Origin: an uncultured Prevotellaceae bacterium
Lineage (GTDB): Bacteria; Bacteroidota; Bacteroidia; Bacteroidales; Bacteroidaceae
Assembly: GCA_902477365.1 (NCBI GenBank)
Contig: CABSGW010000060.1
Span: 1 to 12,213, forward strand
DNA: 12,213 bases
Direction: 5' to 3'
Positions 1 to 6,633 of this stretch are shown here, piece after piece (positions within the stretch are counted from its first letter, which is position 1; each line of letters begins with the position of its first letter). The notes beneath the pieces were generated by a model that was given only the letters and a program-made list of their open reading frames with translations, was not told where the DNA came from and searched no databases. The position numbers and the translations under genes were made by a program.

Positions 1-714
1 TGGGGTTTTTTCCGTATGATGAGCGCACGCAACAAATACCCAACCATCCAAGACGCCATGACACGCTGGAAGGATTATATGGTTGACATGGGCTTCGGCT
101 ACAAACTCGGCGTAGACCTTCCCGGCGAACAACGGGGTATGATACCCAATGCCGACTTTTACGACAAGGCGTACCGGAAACGTTGGAATGGCGTTACGGT
201 TATCAGTATATCCATCGGACAAGGAGAGGTAACCGCCACCCCGCTACAAATGGCTAACTTAAGCGCAACCATTGCCAACCGTGGATATTTCTACACACCG
301 CATGTTGTCAGCCAAATAGAAGGGGGAGAACTGGATAGTATCTACAAGACTCGTCACTATACCGGCGTGGACAGCCGCCACTACGAAACCATTGTCGAAG
401 GTATGCGCCGTGCCGTTACCGGAGGAACCTGCCGGCCAGCCCAGCGGCCTGACATTGTGATGTGCGGCAAAACAGGAACTGCACAAAACAGAGGACACGA
501 CCATTCCGCTTTCATTGGTTTCGCACCTATGGACAATCCGCAAATCGCCGTGGCTGTATATGTAGAAAACGGAGGTTTCGGCAACAAATATGGTGTGCCT
601 ATCGGTGCACTCATTATGGAACAATATATCAATGGCAAACTGTCACCTACCAGCGAACAGCAGGCCGACGAATTCCAAAAACGACATATCATATATGGTA
701 GCGAATCACGATAA
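1..714 (+). CDS. mrdA: Penicillin-binding protein 2 (elongation transpeptidase), C-terminal part, 5' truncated
   Basis: This is the last 237 codons of a class B penicillin-binding protein; the frame is open from base 1, so the gene begins outside the window. The enzyme is a membrane-anchored periplasmic D,D-transpeptidase that cross-links peptidoglycan during lateral growth. The visible part holds the third active-site motif, KTG, at nt 469-477 within CGKTGTAQN. Before it is the family signature SISIGQGEVTATPLQMAN (nt 205-258). The SxxK and SxN motifs must lie upstream. The C-terminal tail after the KTG domain is short. The next gene, rodA, starts inside this one, overlapping it by 20 bases, and RodA is the known partner of PBP2 (MrdA), so the elongation rather than the division (FtsI) type is favoured. 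Assignment as PBP2 is firm from the domain plus context. Confidence 0.93.
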   Translation, partial: WGFFRMMSARNKYPTIQDAMTRWKDYMVDMGFGYKLGVDLPGEQRGMIPNADFYDKAYRKRWNGVTVISISIGQGEVTATPLQMANLSATIANRGYFYTPHVVSQIEGGELDSIYKTRHYTGVDSRHYETIVEGMRRAVTGGTCRPAQRPDIVMCGKTGTAQNRGHDHSAFIGFAPMDNPQIAVAVYVENGGFGNKYGVPIGALIMEQYINGKLSPTSEQQADEFQKRHIIYGSESR

Positions 715-2164
715 ACAAACAAGTCCGATACGTTCCCTCGATTGGTTCACCATCCTGCTCTACGTATTACTTCTCTCCATCGGATGGCTCAGCATCTGTG
801 GTGCCAGCTACGACTACGGATCGCCTGACTTCTTTTCATGGAGTAGCCGGGCAGGTAAACAACTGGTATGGATTGGTTGTTCTTTTGGACTGGGTTTCAT
901 CCTACTTATGCTCGATGACCGCATTTACGAGACCTTCGCCAATGTCATCTACCTCCTATTCATGGCACTGTTGCTTGTCACGCCTTTTCTGGCAAGCGAC
1001 ATCAAAGGCTCTTATTCCTGGATCAAGCTGGGAGCGGTCAGCATACAACCAGCCGAATTTGCCAAATGCGCCACCGCACTGGCCATTGCCAAATTAATGG
1101 ATACTTACGGTTTTAACATCCAGCGAAACAGAGACTTCATCAAGGCAGCCGGCCTGATACTCCTTCCTATGTTACTCATTATCTTACAACGGGAAACCGG
1201 TTCTGCTCTTGTTTACCTGGCTTTCTTCCTCATGTTCTACAGAGAAGGAATGCCGGGCTGCTTTCTCTTTTCCGGTATCGCAGCCGTAGTATATTTTGTT
1301 GTGGGAGTACGTTTTGATGCCGATCCGCTTCCCGGCACACTCACCTCTATCGGCGAATTTGCCGTGTTCACGCTTATCTGGATATTCATGACTGGTATGG
1401 CACACGTCTACGGCAACTCACGTGCCACCTTCCTGCGTATTCTTTCCTATGGCGGAATAACCATTCTGCTTGGTTTGCTTTTCTCCCTCTTTGTCATTCC
1501 TTTCCAGCTGCATTGGGTTCTGTTGTTCGTATGCATTGCAACCGCTGCCTACCTCATCTATGTATCCGTAGGGCAACGCATCATCAACTACACCTATATT
1601 GCCATTTTCGGCTTGGCCTCCCTCTCCTTTTATTTCTCGTCCGACTATGTATTAGACAATGTACTGGAGCCTCACCAACAAACTCGCATCCGCGTGTTGC
1701 TGGGACTGGAAGAAGACCTTACAGGAGCCGGATACAACGTCAATCAAAGTAAAATAGCCATCGGATCGGGCGGATTGGAAGGAAAAGGATTTCTAAACGG
1801 TACACAAACCAAGCTCAAATACGTACCTGAACAAGACACGGACTTTATATTCTGCACCGTAGGTGAAGAAGAAGGATTTTTGGGTTCGGGAGGGGTACTC
1901 ATTCTGTTTCTCACACTCATTCTGCGACTGATCTACCTAGCCGAACGCCAAACCTACGCTTTCGGAAGGGTGTACGGATACTCTGTTCTCAGTATCTTCC
2001 TTTTTCATGTATTCATCAACGTAGGTATGGTCATGGGGCTAACACCCGTCATTGGAATACCCCTTCCATTCTTCAGTTATGGAGGCTCTTCGCTATGGGG
2101 ATTCACGCTACTCCTGTTTATATTTTTGCGTATTGACGCGGGACGGAACAGACTGAAAAGATAA
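695..2164 (+). CDS. rodA: Rod shape-determining peptidoglycan glycosyltransferase RodA
   Basis: This SEDS-family integral membrane protein polymerises lipid II into glycan strands together with PBP2. The 489-residue protein has the expected marks: GSYSWIKLGAVSIQPAEFAK (105-124), RETGSALVYL (166-175), GAGYNVNQSKIAIGSGG (344-360), DTDFIFCTVGEEEGFLG (381-397) and GIPLPFFSYGGSSLW (454-468). Asp341, just before GAGY, sits where characterised RodA proteins have their essential periplasmic-loop Asp, by my reading. The open frame extends upstream to an ATG at 590, but that start would lie deep inside mrdA and adds an unrelated hydrophilic leader. The ATG at 695 gives the expected short cytoplasmic N-terminus. 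The protein is about 120 residues longer than E. coli RodA (about 370). The excess lies at about 215-320, where extra hydrophobic segments occur. The 20-base overlap with mrdA points to co-transcription and translational coupling. Confidence 0.95.
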   Translation: MVANHDKQTSPIRSLDWFTILLYVLLLSIGWLSICGASYDYGSPDFFSWSSRAGKQLVWIGCSFGLGFILLMLDDRIYETFANVIYLLFMALLLVTPFLASDIKGSYSWIKLGAVSIQPAEFAKCATALAIAKLMDTYGFNIQRNRDFIKAAGLILLPMLLIILQRETGSALVYLAFFLMFYREGMPGCFLFSGIAAVVYFVVGVRFDADPLPGTLTSIGEFAVFTLIWIFMTGMAHVYGNSRATFLRILSYGGITILLGLLFSLFVIPFQLHWVLLFVCIATAAYLIYVSVGQRIINYTYIAIFGLASLSFYFSSDYVLDNVLEPHQQTRIRVLLGLEEDLTGAGYNVNQSKIAIGSGGLEGKGFLNGTQTKLKYVPEQDTDFIFCTVGEEEGFLGSGGVLILFLTLILRLIYLAERQTYAFGRVYGYSVLSIFLFHVFINVGMVMGLTPVIGIPLPFFSYGGSSLWGFTLLLFIFLRIDAGRNRLKR

Positions 2165-2287
2165 TATCACGCTCCCCCCCACCGGATACATTCCGGCAAG
2201 CATCGCACATCAGCCAAAACCAGATGTACCCCACAGGATGCTTCGCCATTGCCCGTTTACAAGCCGGTTCTCACCAGCAACAAACAC
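2165..2287. other. Convergent intergenic gap with a small hairpin
   Basis: This is the 123-base gap between the convergent ends of rodA and the CorC-like gene. It holds a run of seven C at 2174-2180. A perfect five-base-pair hairpin follows, CCGGA-TACAT-TCCGG (2182-2196), starting 18 bases after the rodA stop. There is no T-tract on either strand, so this is not a convincing intrinsic terminator. I see no small gene here. Confidence 0.4.
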
Positions 2288-3577
2288 TTAATTTTCCGGT
2301 AAATTACTATCCGAAACAATCGTCACCAGTAATTTATCAATCCGGTTTCCGTCCATGTCTACTACCTCGAACGAGAAACCGTTCCACACGATTTGCTCAC
2401 CCTCGTGGGGGATATGCTCCAACTGATCTAAGATCAATCCACCAATCGTATTAAACTCCACGGAATACAGATCTTCCCGATCAAAATGAGCCAAGAAATC
2501 ATAGAACAAACACTGTCCGCTCACCAACCAACTTTTTCCATCGTTACGTTTAATAATATCCGGTTCATCGGCAGCACTGTCCATGCTACCAACCAAACCC
2601 TCCATGATGTCTTTCAGAGTGATGATCCCCTGCAAGCTACCAAACTCATCACAGACCAGAGCACGGTTCAAACGGCTTTGCCTCAACTGTTCCAGGGCTT
2701 TATATACAGTCATATTTTCCGGAAAATAAAGCGGTGTATGCACCAACGAAGCCAACGAGAAATCGGGCTTCCACAAACAGAGAACCAGGTCTTTCAGCAC
2801 CACCACTCCCCGTACATCTTCCGAACCATTACCCAATACCGGATAAGCCGAATGTACTTCATTGCGAATTACCTCGTCCACCTGCTCGGCTGTCATGTCT
2901 ATTTCCAAGAAAACAAGTTCCTTGCGATGAGTCATCAGCGACTCCACCCGTTGGTCTCCCAACACCAAGGCGCGTTCCATGATGTCTTGTTCCACCTCCT
3001 GCACCTCGCCCGAAGCCGTTCCTTCCTGTATCATGGATTTAATTTCTTCCTCCGTCACCCTATTATCTGCCTCGCTTAACGGCAGAAAACGCACCAACAA
3101 GGCTGTACTACGTGACAAGATCCAAACAAACGGATGGGCTAACATGGAAAGTATATACATAGGGCGGGCCACCAATTTAGCTACCCGGTCGGCAACTCCC
3201 AACCCGATGCGTTTCGGAACCAGCTCACCCACCACAATCGAGAGATAGGTCACCCCGACAACAATCAACGCTTGTGCCACATTGCGGGCATAGCCAAGAG
3301 GCACTCCCCACGAAGCAAGTACTTCGGCAAAACTGTCGGCCAGCACATCACTGGAGTAAACACCCGTCAAAATGCCGATCAGCGTAATACCAATCTGTAC
3401 CGTAGAAAGGAAACGGTCAGGCTCACCGGCCAACTGCAATGCGCGTGCAGCCGCTTTGCTTCCCTTCTTCATATCGGCCGTTAATTTACTTTTGCGGGCT
3501 GAAATCAAAGCCACCTCCGTCATCGAAAAAATGCCATTCAATAAGATTAGCAAAAATATAATAAGTAAATCGTTCAT
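2288..3577 (-). CDS. CorC/CNNM-type hemolysin-family membrane protein (DUF21, two CBS, CorC_HlyC)
   Basis: The 429-residue protein has the usual architecture and length of the CNNM/CorC (HlyC-like) family. A DUF21/CNNM membrane domain covers about residues 1-185, with hydrophobic segments near 3-19, 57-75, 100-118 and 140-165. It includes the family stretch VVGELVPKRIGL (115-126). A pair of CBS domains lies at about 205-325 and ends GIITLKDIMEGLVG. A C-terminal CorC_HlyC domain covers about 340-422 (FNTIGGLILDQL, 375-386). Members are linked to export of Mg2+ or Co2+ across the inner membrane, with the CBS pair sensing nucleotide. The hemolysin name is historical and does not imply a toxin. 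GldE, a gliding-associated relative, has a similar architecture, so the substrate is not assigned. The ATG at 3577 gives a sensible N-terminal helix and lies about 45 bases from a -7 box. The gene seems monocistronic. Confidence 0.9.
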   Translation of the reverse strand: MNDLLIIFLLILLNGIFSMTEVALISARKSKLTADMKKGSKAAARALQLAGEPDRFLSTVQIGITLIGILTGVYSSDVLADSFAEVLASWGVPLGYARNVAQALIVVGVTYLSIVVGELVPKRIGLGVADRVAKLVARPMYILSMLAHPFVWILSRSTALLVRFLPLSEADNRVTEEEIKSMIQEGTASGEVQEVEQDIMERALVLGDQRVESLMTHRKELVFLEIDMTAEQVDEVIRNEVHSAYPVLGNGSEDVRGVVVLKDLVLCLWKPDFSLASLVHTPLYFPENMTVYKALEQLRQSRLNRALVCDEFGSLQGIITLKDIMEGLVGSMDSAADEPDIIKRNDGKSWLVSGQCLFYDFLAHFDREDLYSVEFNTIGGLILDQLEHIPHEGEQIVWNGFSFEVVDMDGNRIDKLLVTIVSDSNLPEN

Positions 3578-3622
3578 CTTACCATTCTAAAATTGAGCGA
3601 GAGGCAATAACCCCTTACCTTG

Positions 3623-3653
3623 CAAAGGTAAACAATTATATTGAATTGCCACA
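3623..3653 (-). promoter_or_regulatory. Promoter of the CorC-like gene
   Basis: On the minus strand the -7 box TACCTTTG (3630 to 3623) matches TAnnTTTG exactly. TGTG (3653 to 3650), a three-of-four match to TTTG, stands 19 bases upstream. Transcription would begin near 3617, giving a leader of about 40 bases. The -7 box overlaps a perfect inverted repeat that could be an operator. Confidence 0.6.
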
Positions 3654-3811
3654 CTGACATATACGACAATTCAACGATTGCCTTTCAGAAACAATTCCCG
3701 ACATCACTCCATCGCAATAGCTAGACCTGTCCCATTTCCAGGCTAACCTGTCACGTCCCGAGTAGGCAGAAGGCCTGCCAATATCCAACCTACTTTTATA
3801 TGACAAAATGA

Positions 3812-3842
3812 TTGCTGAACTATCTTTTTTTAACTACTTTTG
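3812..3842 (+). promoter_or_regulatory. Promoter of the licD-kinase-TagB/F-GH3 gene run
   Basis: The -7 box TACTTTTG (3835-3842) matches TAnnTTTG exactly. TTG (3812-3814) stands 20 bases upstream, which is the Bacteroidetes housekeeping spacing. Transcription would start near 3848, giving a leader of about 45 bases that is A-rich just before the ATG, as is common in this group. No comparable promoter is visible before the next three genes. Confidence 0.7.
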
Positions 3843-3893
3843 CAGAAACAGGAATCTCATCAACTGTAAACACAAACATACAATCCATCACAA

Positions 3894-4712
3894 ATGGCTA
3901 CATACGACATCCGTCCACTCCAAATTCATTTGCTCAATATGCTGCTCGATGTAGATAAAATGTGCAAAGCACATCGGTTGGACTATTTCATTGTAGCCGG
4001 TACGCAACTAGGCGCCGTGCGCCACGGTGGATTCATTCCTTGGGATGACGATCTGGACATAGCCATGCCACGCGCCAGTTACGAACAACTGATGCGGCAC
4101 GGACGAGAATGGTTGCCTGATTATTTGGAACTGGCGGCCCACGAAACCGATCCAACCTACATCTTTCCTTTTGCCAAAATACAAGACGCGCGTACCACCG
4201 TGCTCGAAAAAACCTGGCGGGGAAAGCCCTCCGGTGTTTACCTGGATGTATTTCCGCTCGACGGCATGCCCCGGCAACAGTGGCAACAATGCCTCCACTA
4301 CACGCATTACCGCATTTGGCGGCGCATACTTTACTTCTTAGGAAGAGACCCTTACAAACACGGACACGGGCCACGTGCATGGCTACCTGCACTGTTGCAC
4401 CAATGCTTCACATTGTCGGCCGTACAGCAAAAGCTCAAACAAATAGCCACAAAATATGCCTACGAACAAGCCCATTATGTGATCGACTACGACTTCAGGA
4501 AACGGGGCATCCAGCCACGCCACATTTACGGAAGACCTACGCCTATCCGCTTTGAGGGGCAGATGGTGATGGGAGTGGAACATCCCGATGCCTACTTGAG
4601 CCATACTTATGGAACCTATCAGCAGTTGCCGCCCGAAACAAAACGTAAGCAGCACAATTTTCACTACCTGAACTTAAACTTACCTTACCGGGACTACAAC
4701 ACCTCATCCTGA
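3894..4712 (+). CDS. LicD-family phosphotransferase
   Basis: This 272-residue cytoplasmic protein belongs to the LicD family, a nucleotidyltransferase fold. Members move phosphocholine or other phosphoryl-alcohol or phosphosugar groups from a CDP- or GDP-linked donor to a glycan. The core is clear: YFIVAGTQLGAVRHGGFIPW (31-50) is followed by DDDLDI (51-56), the metal-binding acidic cluster, then GVYLDVFPLDG (114-124). There is no signal peptide. It is the first gene after a strong promoter and heads a four-gene run. The usual choline partners (LicA choline kinase, LicB permease, LicC cytidylyltransferase) are absent from the window, so phosphocholine transfer cannot be assumed. Neighbouring phosphate-chemistry genes suggest a phosphate-linked decoration of a surface polymer. 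The family call is firm; donor and acceptor are unknown. Confidence 0.88.
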   Translation: MATYDIRPLQIHLLNMLLDVDKMCKAHRLDYFIVAGTQLGAVRHGGFIPWDDDLDIAMPRASYEQLMRHGREWLPDYLELAAHETDPTYIFPFAKIQDARTTVLEKTWRGKPSGVYLDVFPLDGMPRQQWQQCLHYTHYRIWRRILYFLGRDPYKHGHGPRAWLPALLHQCFTLSAVQQKLKQIATKYAYEQAHYVIDYDFRKRGIQPRHIYGRPTPIRFEGQMVMGVEHPDAYLSHTYGTYQQLPPETKRKQHNFHYLNLNLPYRDYNTSS

Positions 4713-4790
4713 GCCCGCGTGTTCGTTCGGACGTCCCCATAGGACCGTTCAAAAAAGAAGCCCAGTCCAAACCATTCAACGAAGACCTAC

Positions 4791-5531
4791 ATGAACATCA
4801 TACTCAACCCTGTTTACGAATCCCTGCGCGGCTACCTGATGAACATAGCCGACCACTTTGAATCGGGTACAGAGATACACCGTGGACGTAACAGCATCCG
4901 CACCTGTCAAATAAACGGAATCACCCTTAACATCAAACGTTATGGTGCTCCGGCCTTTCCCAACCGTGTTGTCTATACCTTCCTGCGCTCACCCAAAGGT
5001 TTGCGGGCATTCCAATATCCACAGGAGCTCATCGCCCGCGGCTTTGAATCGCCCGAACCCGTAGCCTATATTGAAGAAAGGCGCATGGGACTGATTAGCA
5101 CTTCCTACTTTGTCAGTCTGCAATGCCCCTACACCCGGCGTTTTTACGAATTCGGCAATGCCGACATCAACCACTGCTCGGATGTAATCACCGCTTTTGC
5201 ACGCTTTACGGCACGACTGCATGCGGCCGGCATCATGCATTTGGACTATTCACCCGGTAACATCCTTTTTGACCGTATCGACGGACAGTGGCATTTTTCA
5301 CTGGTCGACACCAACCGAATGGCGTTCAAACCCATCAGCATTGAATGCGGATGCGCCAACTTTGCCCGCTTATGGGGACAACCGCCTCTATTCCGTCTGT
5401 TGGCGCAGGAATATGCCAAAGCACGTGGGGGAGATCCTGTACGTTGCGAACAATGGGTCATGCAGGCCCGTAAAAAGTTCTGGAAACGCTTTTCCAAACG
5501 ACATATTATTAAATATGACCTCAACTATTGA
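4791..5531 (+). CDS. LPS-kinase-like (WaaP/Kdo kinase/InaA family) protein
   Basis: This 246-residue protein has a compact protein-kinase fold of the kind that phosphorylates heptose or Kdo of the LPS inner core. Visible kinase marks are Lys49 in LNIKRYG (candidate VAIK lysine), a Glu near 79 in PQELIARGF (candidate helix-C Glu), the catalytic loop HLDYSPGN (150-157; Asp152, Asn157) and the metal-binding strand LVDTN (171-175; Asp173), where a canonical kinase has DFG. It lacks a signal peptide, so it would act at the cytoplasmic face before export of the core. It sits 78 bases after the licD-family gene, and its end overlaps or nearly touches the next gene. A LicA-like choline kinase role cannot be excluded, but the PEPVAYIEE region and overall layout fit Kdo/WaaP kinases better. 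The substrate is inferred from family. Confidence 0.8.
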   Translation: MNIILNPVYESLRGYLMNIADHFESGTEIHRGRNSIRTCQINGITLNIKRYGAPAFPNRVVYTFLRSPKGLRAFQYPQELIARGFESPEPVAYIEERRMGLISTSYFVSLQCPYTRRFYEFGNADINHCSDVITAFARFTARLHAAGIMHLDYSPGNILFDRIDGQWHFSLVDTNRMAFKPISIECGCANFARLWGQPPLFRLLAQEYAKARGGDPVRCEQWVMQARKKFWKRFSKRHIIKYDLNY

Positions 5532-5535
5532 TTCG

Positions 5536-6585
5536 ATGACCAAACATTACCTGTTTTTTGCGTCCCTTACCTACGCCTACTCCATTTTGCGTCCCTTGCA
5601 AGACGAGATACGACGACGCGGGCATAAAGTGGCCTGGTACTTGGAACCCTCATGTCCGGACCAACTATTGCCGGACGAAACACGTCTATATACTTTCGAC
5701 GAAGTCAATGCATTCAACCCCATTGCCGTCTTTGCCCCCGGCAACTGGGTGTACGATTTCTTTCCAGGCGTGAAGGTGGAAGTTTTTCATGGATACCCTA
5801 TGAAAAAACGTATCGAAAAGATTGATGACCACTTCACCATCCGCGGATGGTTCGACATTTATTGTTCGCAAGGAGAAAGCAGTACGCCCTACTTCAAATA
5901 CTTGGAAAAGAAACATGGATTTTTCAAGATTTACGAAACCGGCTGGTGTAAAATCGACTCGTTCTTCGCACCCGGCCTGCCTCCTGAAACGCCCCGCAAA
6001 CGCCCTACGATACTCTATGCGCCGACATTCACCAAGGGTATTTCATCGGCATGGGATTTGTTGCCCGTAATTCGGGAACTGGCCATTCAAAAACCTTGGG
6101 ACTGGATCATTACCTTCCACCCCAAATTAGACGATCCCCAACTACTGGCCGACTACCAACAACTGGCTACCGACCATCCCAATATCAACTTCAGCCGCAT
6201 CAACGAGGGACTGGCCACCTTCCGCAAAAGTGACATCATGCTGTGTGACAGCTCGAGCATAATTGTTGAATACATGATGTTGGACAAACCCGTTGTCACC
6301 TTCCGGAACACACACCCCGGAGACTTCCTGCTGGATGTGCTTGACCCCGTAGAAATAGGGCCTGCCATTGAAGAAGCACTCACTCACCCGCAAGCGTTGA
6401 TGGACAACATCCGCCGCTATACCACCATGCACGAGCCTCATCGCGATGGCCGCAATTCGGCCCGGGTACTCGATGCCGTTGACGATTTCATAGCACATCA
6501 CCAAGGACGCATCAAAGCCAAACCGTTAAACTTGTTCCGCAAACTGAAACTACGCTGGAAACTGCGCTATTTTCATTGGAACTAA
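5536..6585 (+). CDS. CDP-glycerol glycerophosphotransferase family protein (TagB/TagF-like)
   Basis: A 349-residue GT-B-like enzyme of the family that adds glycerol-phosphate or ribitol-phosphate from a CDP-polyol, best known from Gram-positive teichoic acid synthesis. Key features are FHGYPMKKR (84-92, conserved His-Gly), TILYAPTF (158-165), TFHPKL (193-198, conserved His-Pro) and CDSSSIIVEYMMLDKPVV (237-254). These match the two catalytic or donor-binding histidines and the D-SS-E motif of TagF. The frame is open back to 5197, but residues encoded there lie within the kinase gene. The ATG at 5536, four bases after the kinase stop, begins right at the first beta strand. An ATG at 5515 (17-base overlap, seven extra residues) is the alternative. 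No membrane segment is seen; the basic C-terminus (about 325-346) may bind the membrane. CDP-glycerol as donor is a guess from family. Confidence 0.87.
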   Translation: MTKHYLFFASLTYAYSILRPLQDEIRRRGHKVAWYLEPSCPDQLLPDETRLYTFDEVNAFNPIAVFAPGNWVYDFFPGVKVEVFHGYPMKKRIEKIDDHFTIRGWFDIYCSQGESSTPYFKYLEKKHGFFKIYETGWCKIDSFFAPGLPPETPRKRPTILYAPTFTKGISSAWDLLPVIRELAIQKPWDWIITFHPKLDDPQLLADYQQLATDHPNINFSRINEGLATFRKSDIMLCDSSSIIVEYMMLDKPVVTFRNTHPGDFLLDVLDPVEIGPAIEEALTHPQALMDNIRRYTTMHEPHRDGRNSARVLDAVDDFIAHHQGRIKAKPLNLFRKLKLRWKLRYFHWN

Positions 6586-6633
6586 CTAATACAGCCTTAA
6601 CAACAACTTTCTTAAACCTACAATCTCAGAAAA

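Larger units (their letters stand above)
3578..3893. other. Divergent promoter region between the CorC-like gene and the licD-family operon
   Basis: This 316-base gap contains no plausible gene. It carries two outward-facing Bacteroidetes-type promoters, near its left and right ends. The left -7 box is embedded in the inverted repeat TTACCTTGCAAAGGTAA (3615-3631, seven-base arms). A short stem, GGCAG-AAGGC-CTGCC, lies at 3765-3779. The middle (about 3660-3800) shows nothing else I can support. Confidence 0.6.

Noticed and set aside
590..694. Upstream extension of the rodA frame to an ATG at 590
   Set aside because: It lies wholly inside mrdA and adds a leader unlike RodA; the ATG at 695 matches the family start.
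2174..2180. Seven-C tract as a phase-variation site
   Set aside because: It is intergenic, downstream of the rodA stop, and not in a promoter spacer, so length change would alter nothing obvious.
2486..3079. Plus-strand open frame of 197 codons opposite the CorC-like gene
   Set aside because: The minus strand encodes well-conserved CBS and DUF21 domains here; the plus-strand product shows no family features.
3765..3779. GGCAG/CTGCC hairpin as a terminator or small RNA
   Set aside because: Only five base pairs, no T-tract directly after it, and no transcription unit points into it.
3894..4712. Phosphocholine decoration system like Haemophilus lic1
   Set aside because: The licA, licB and licC partners are missing in the window and the adjacent kinase resembles LPS-core kinases more than choline kinase.
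5197..5535. Upstream extension of the TagB/TagF-like frame
   Set aside because: It overlaps the kinase coding sequence, whose motifs are clearly real, and adds no recognisable fold.
6586..6633. Separate promoter for the GH3 gene
   Set aside because: No TAnnTTTG box at suitable spacing was found in the 48-base gap.
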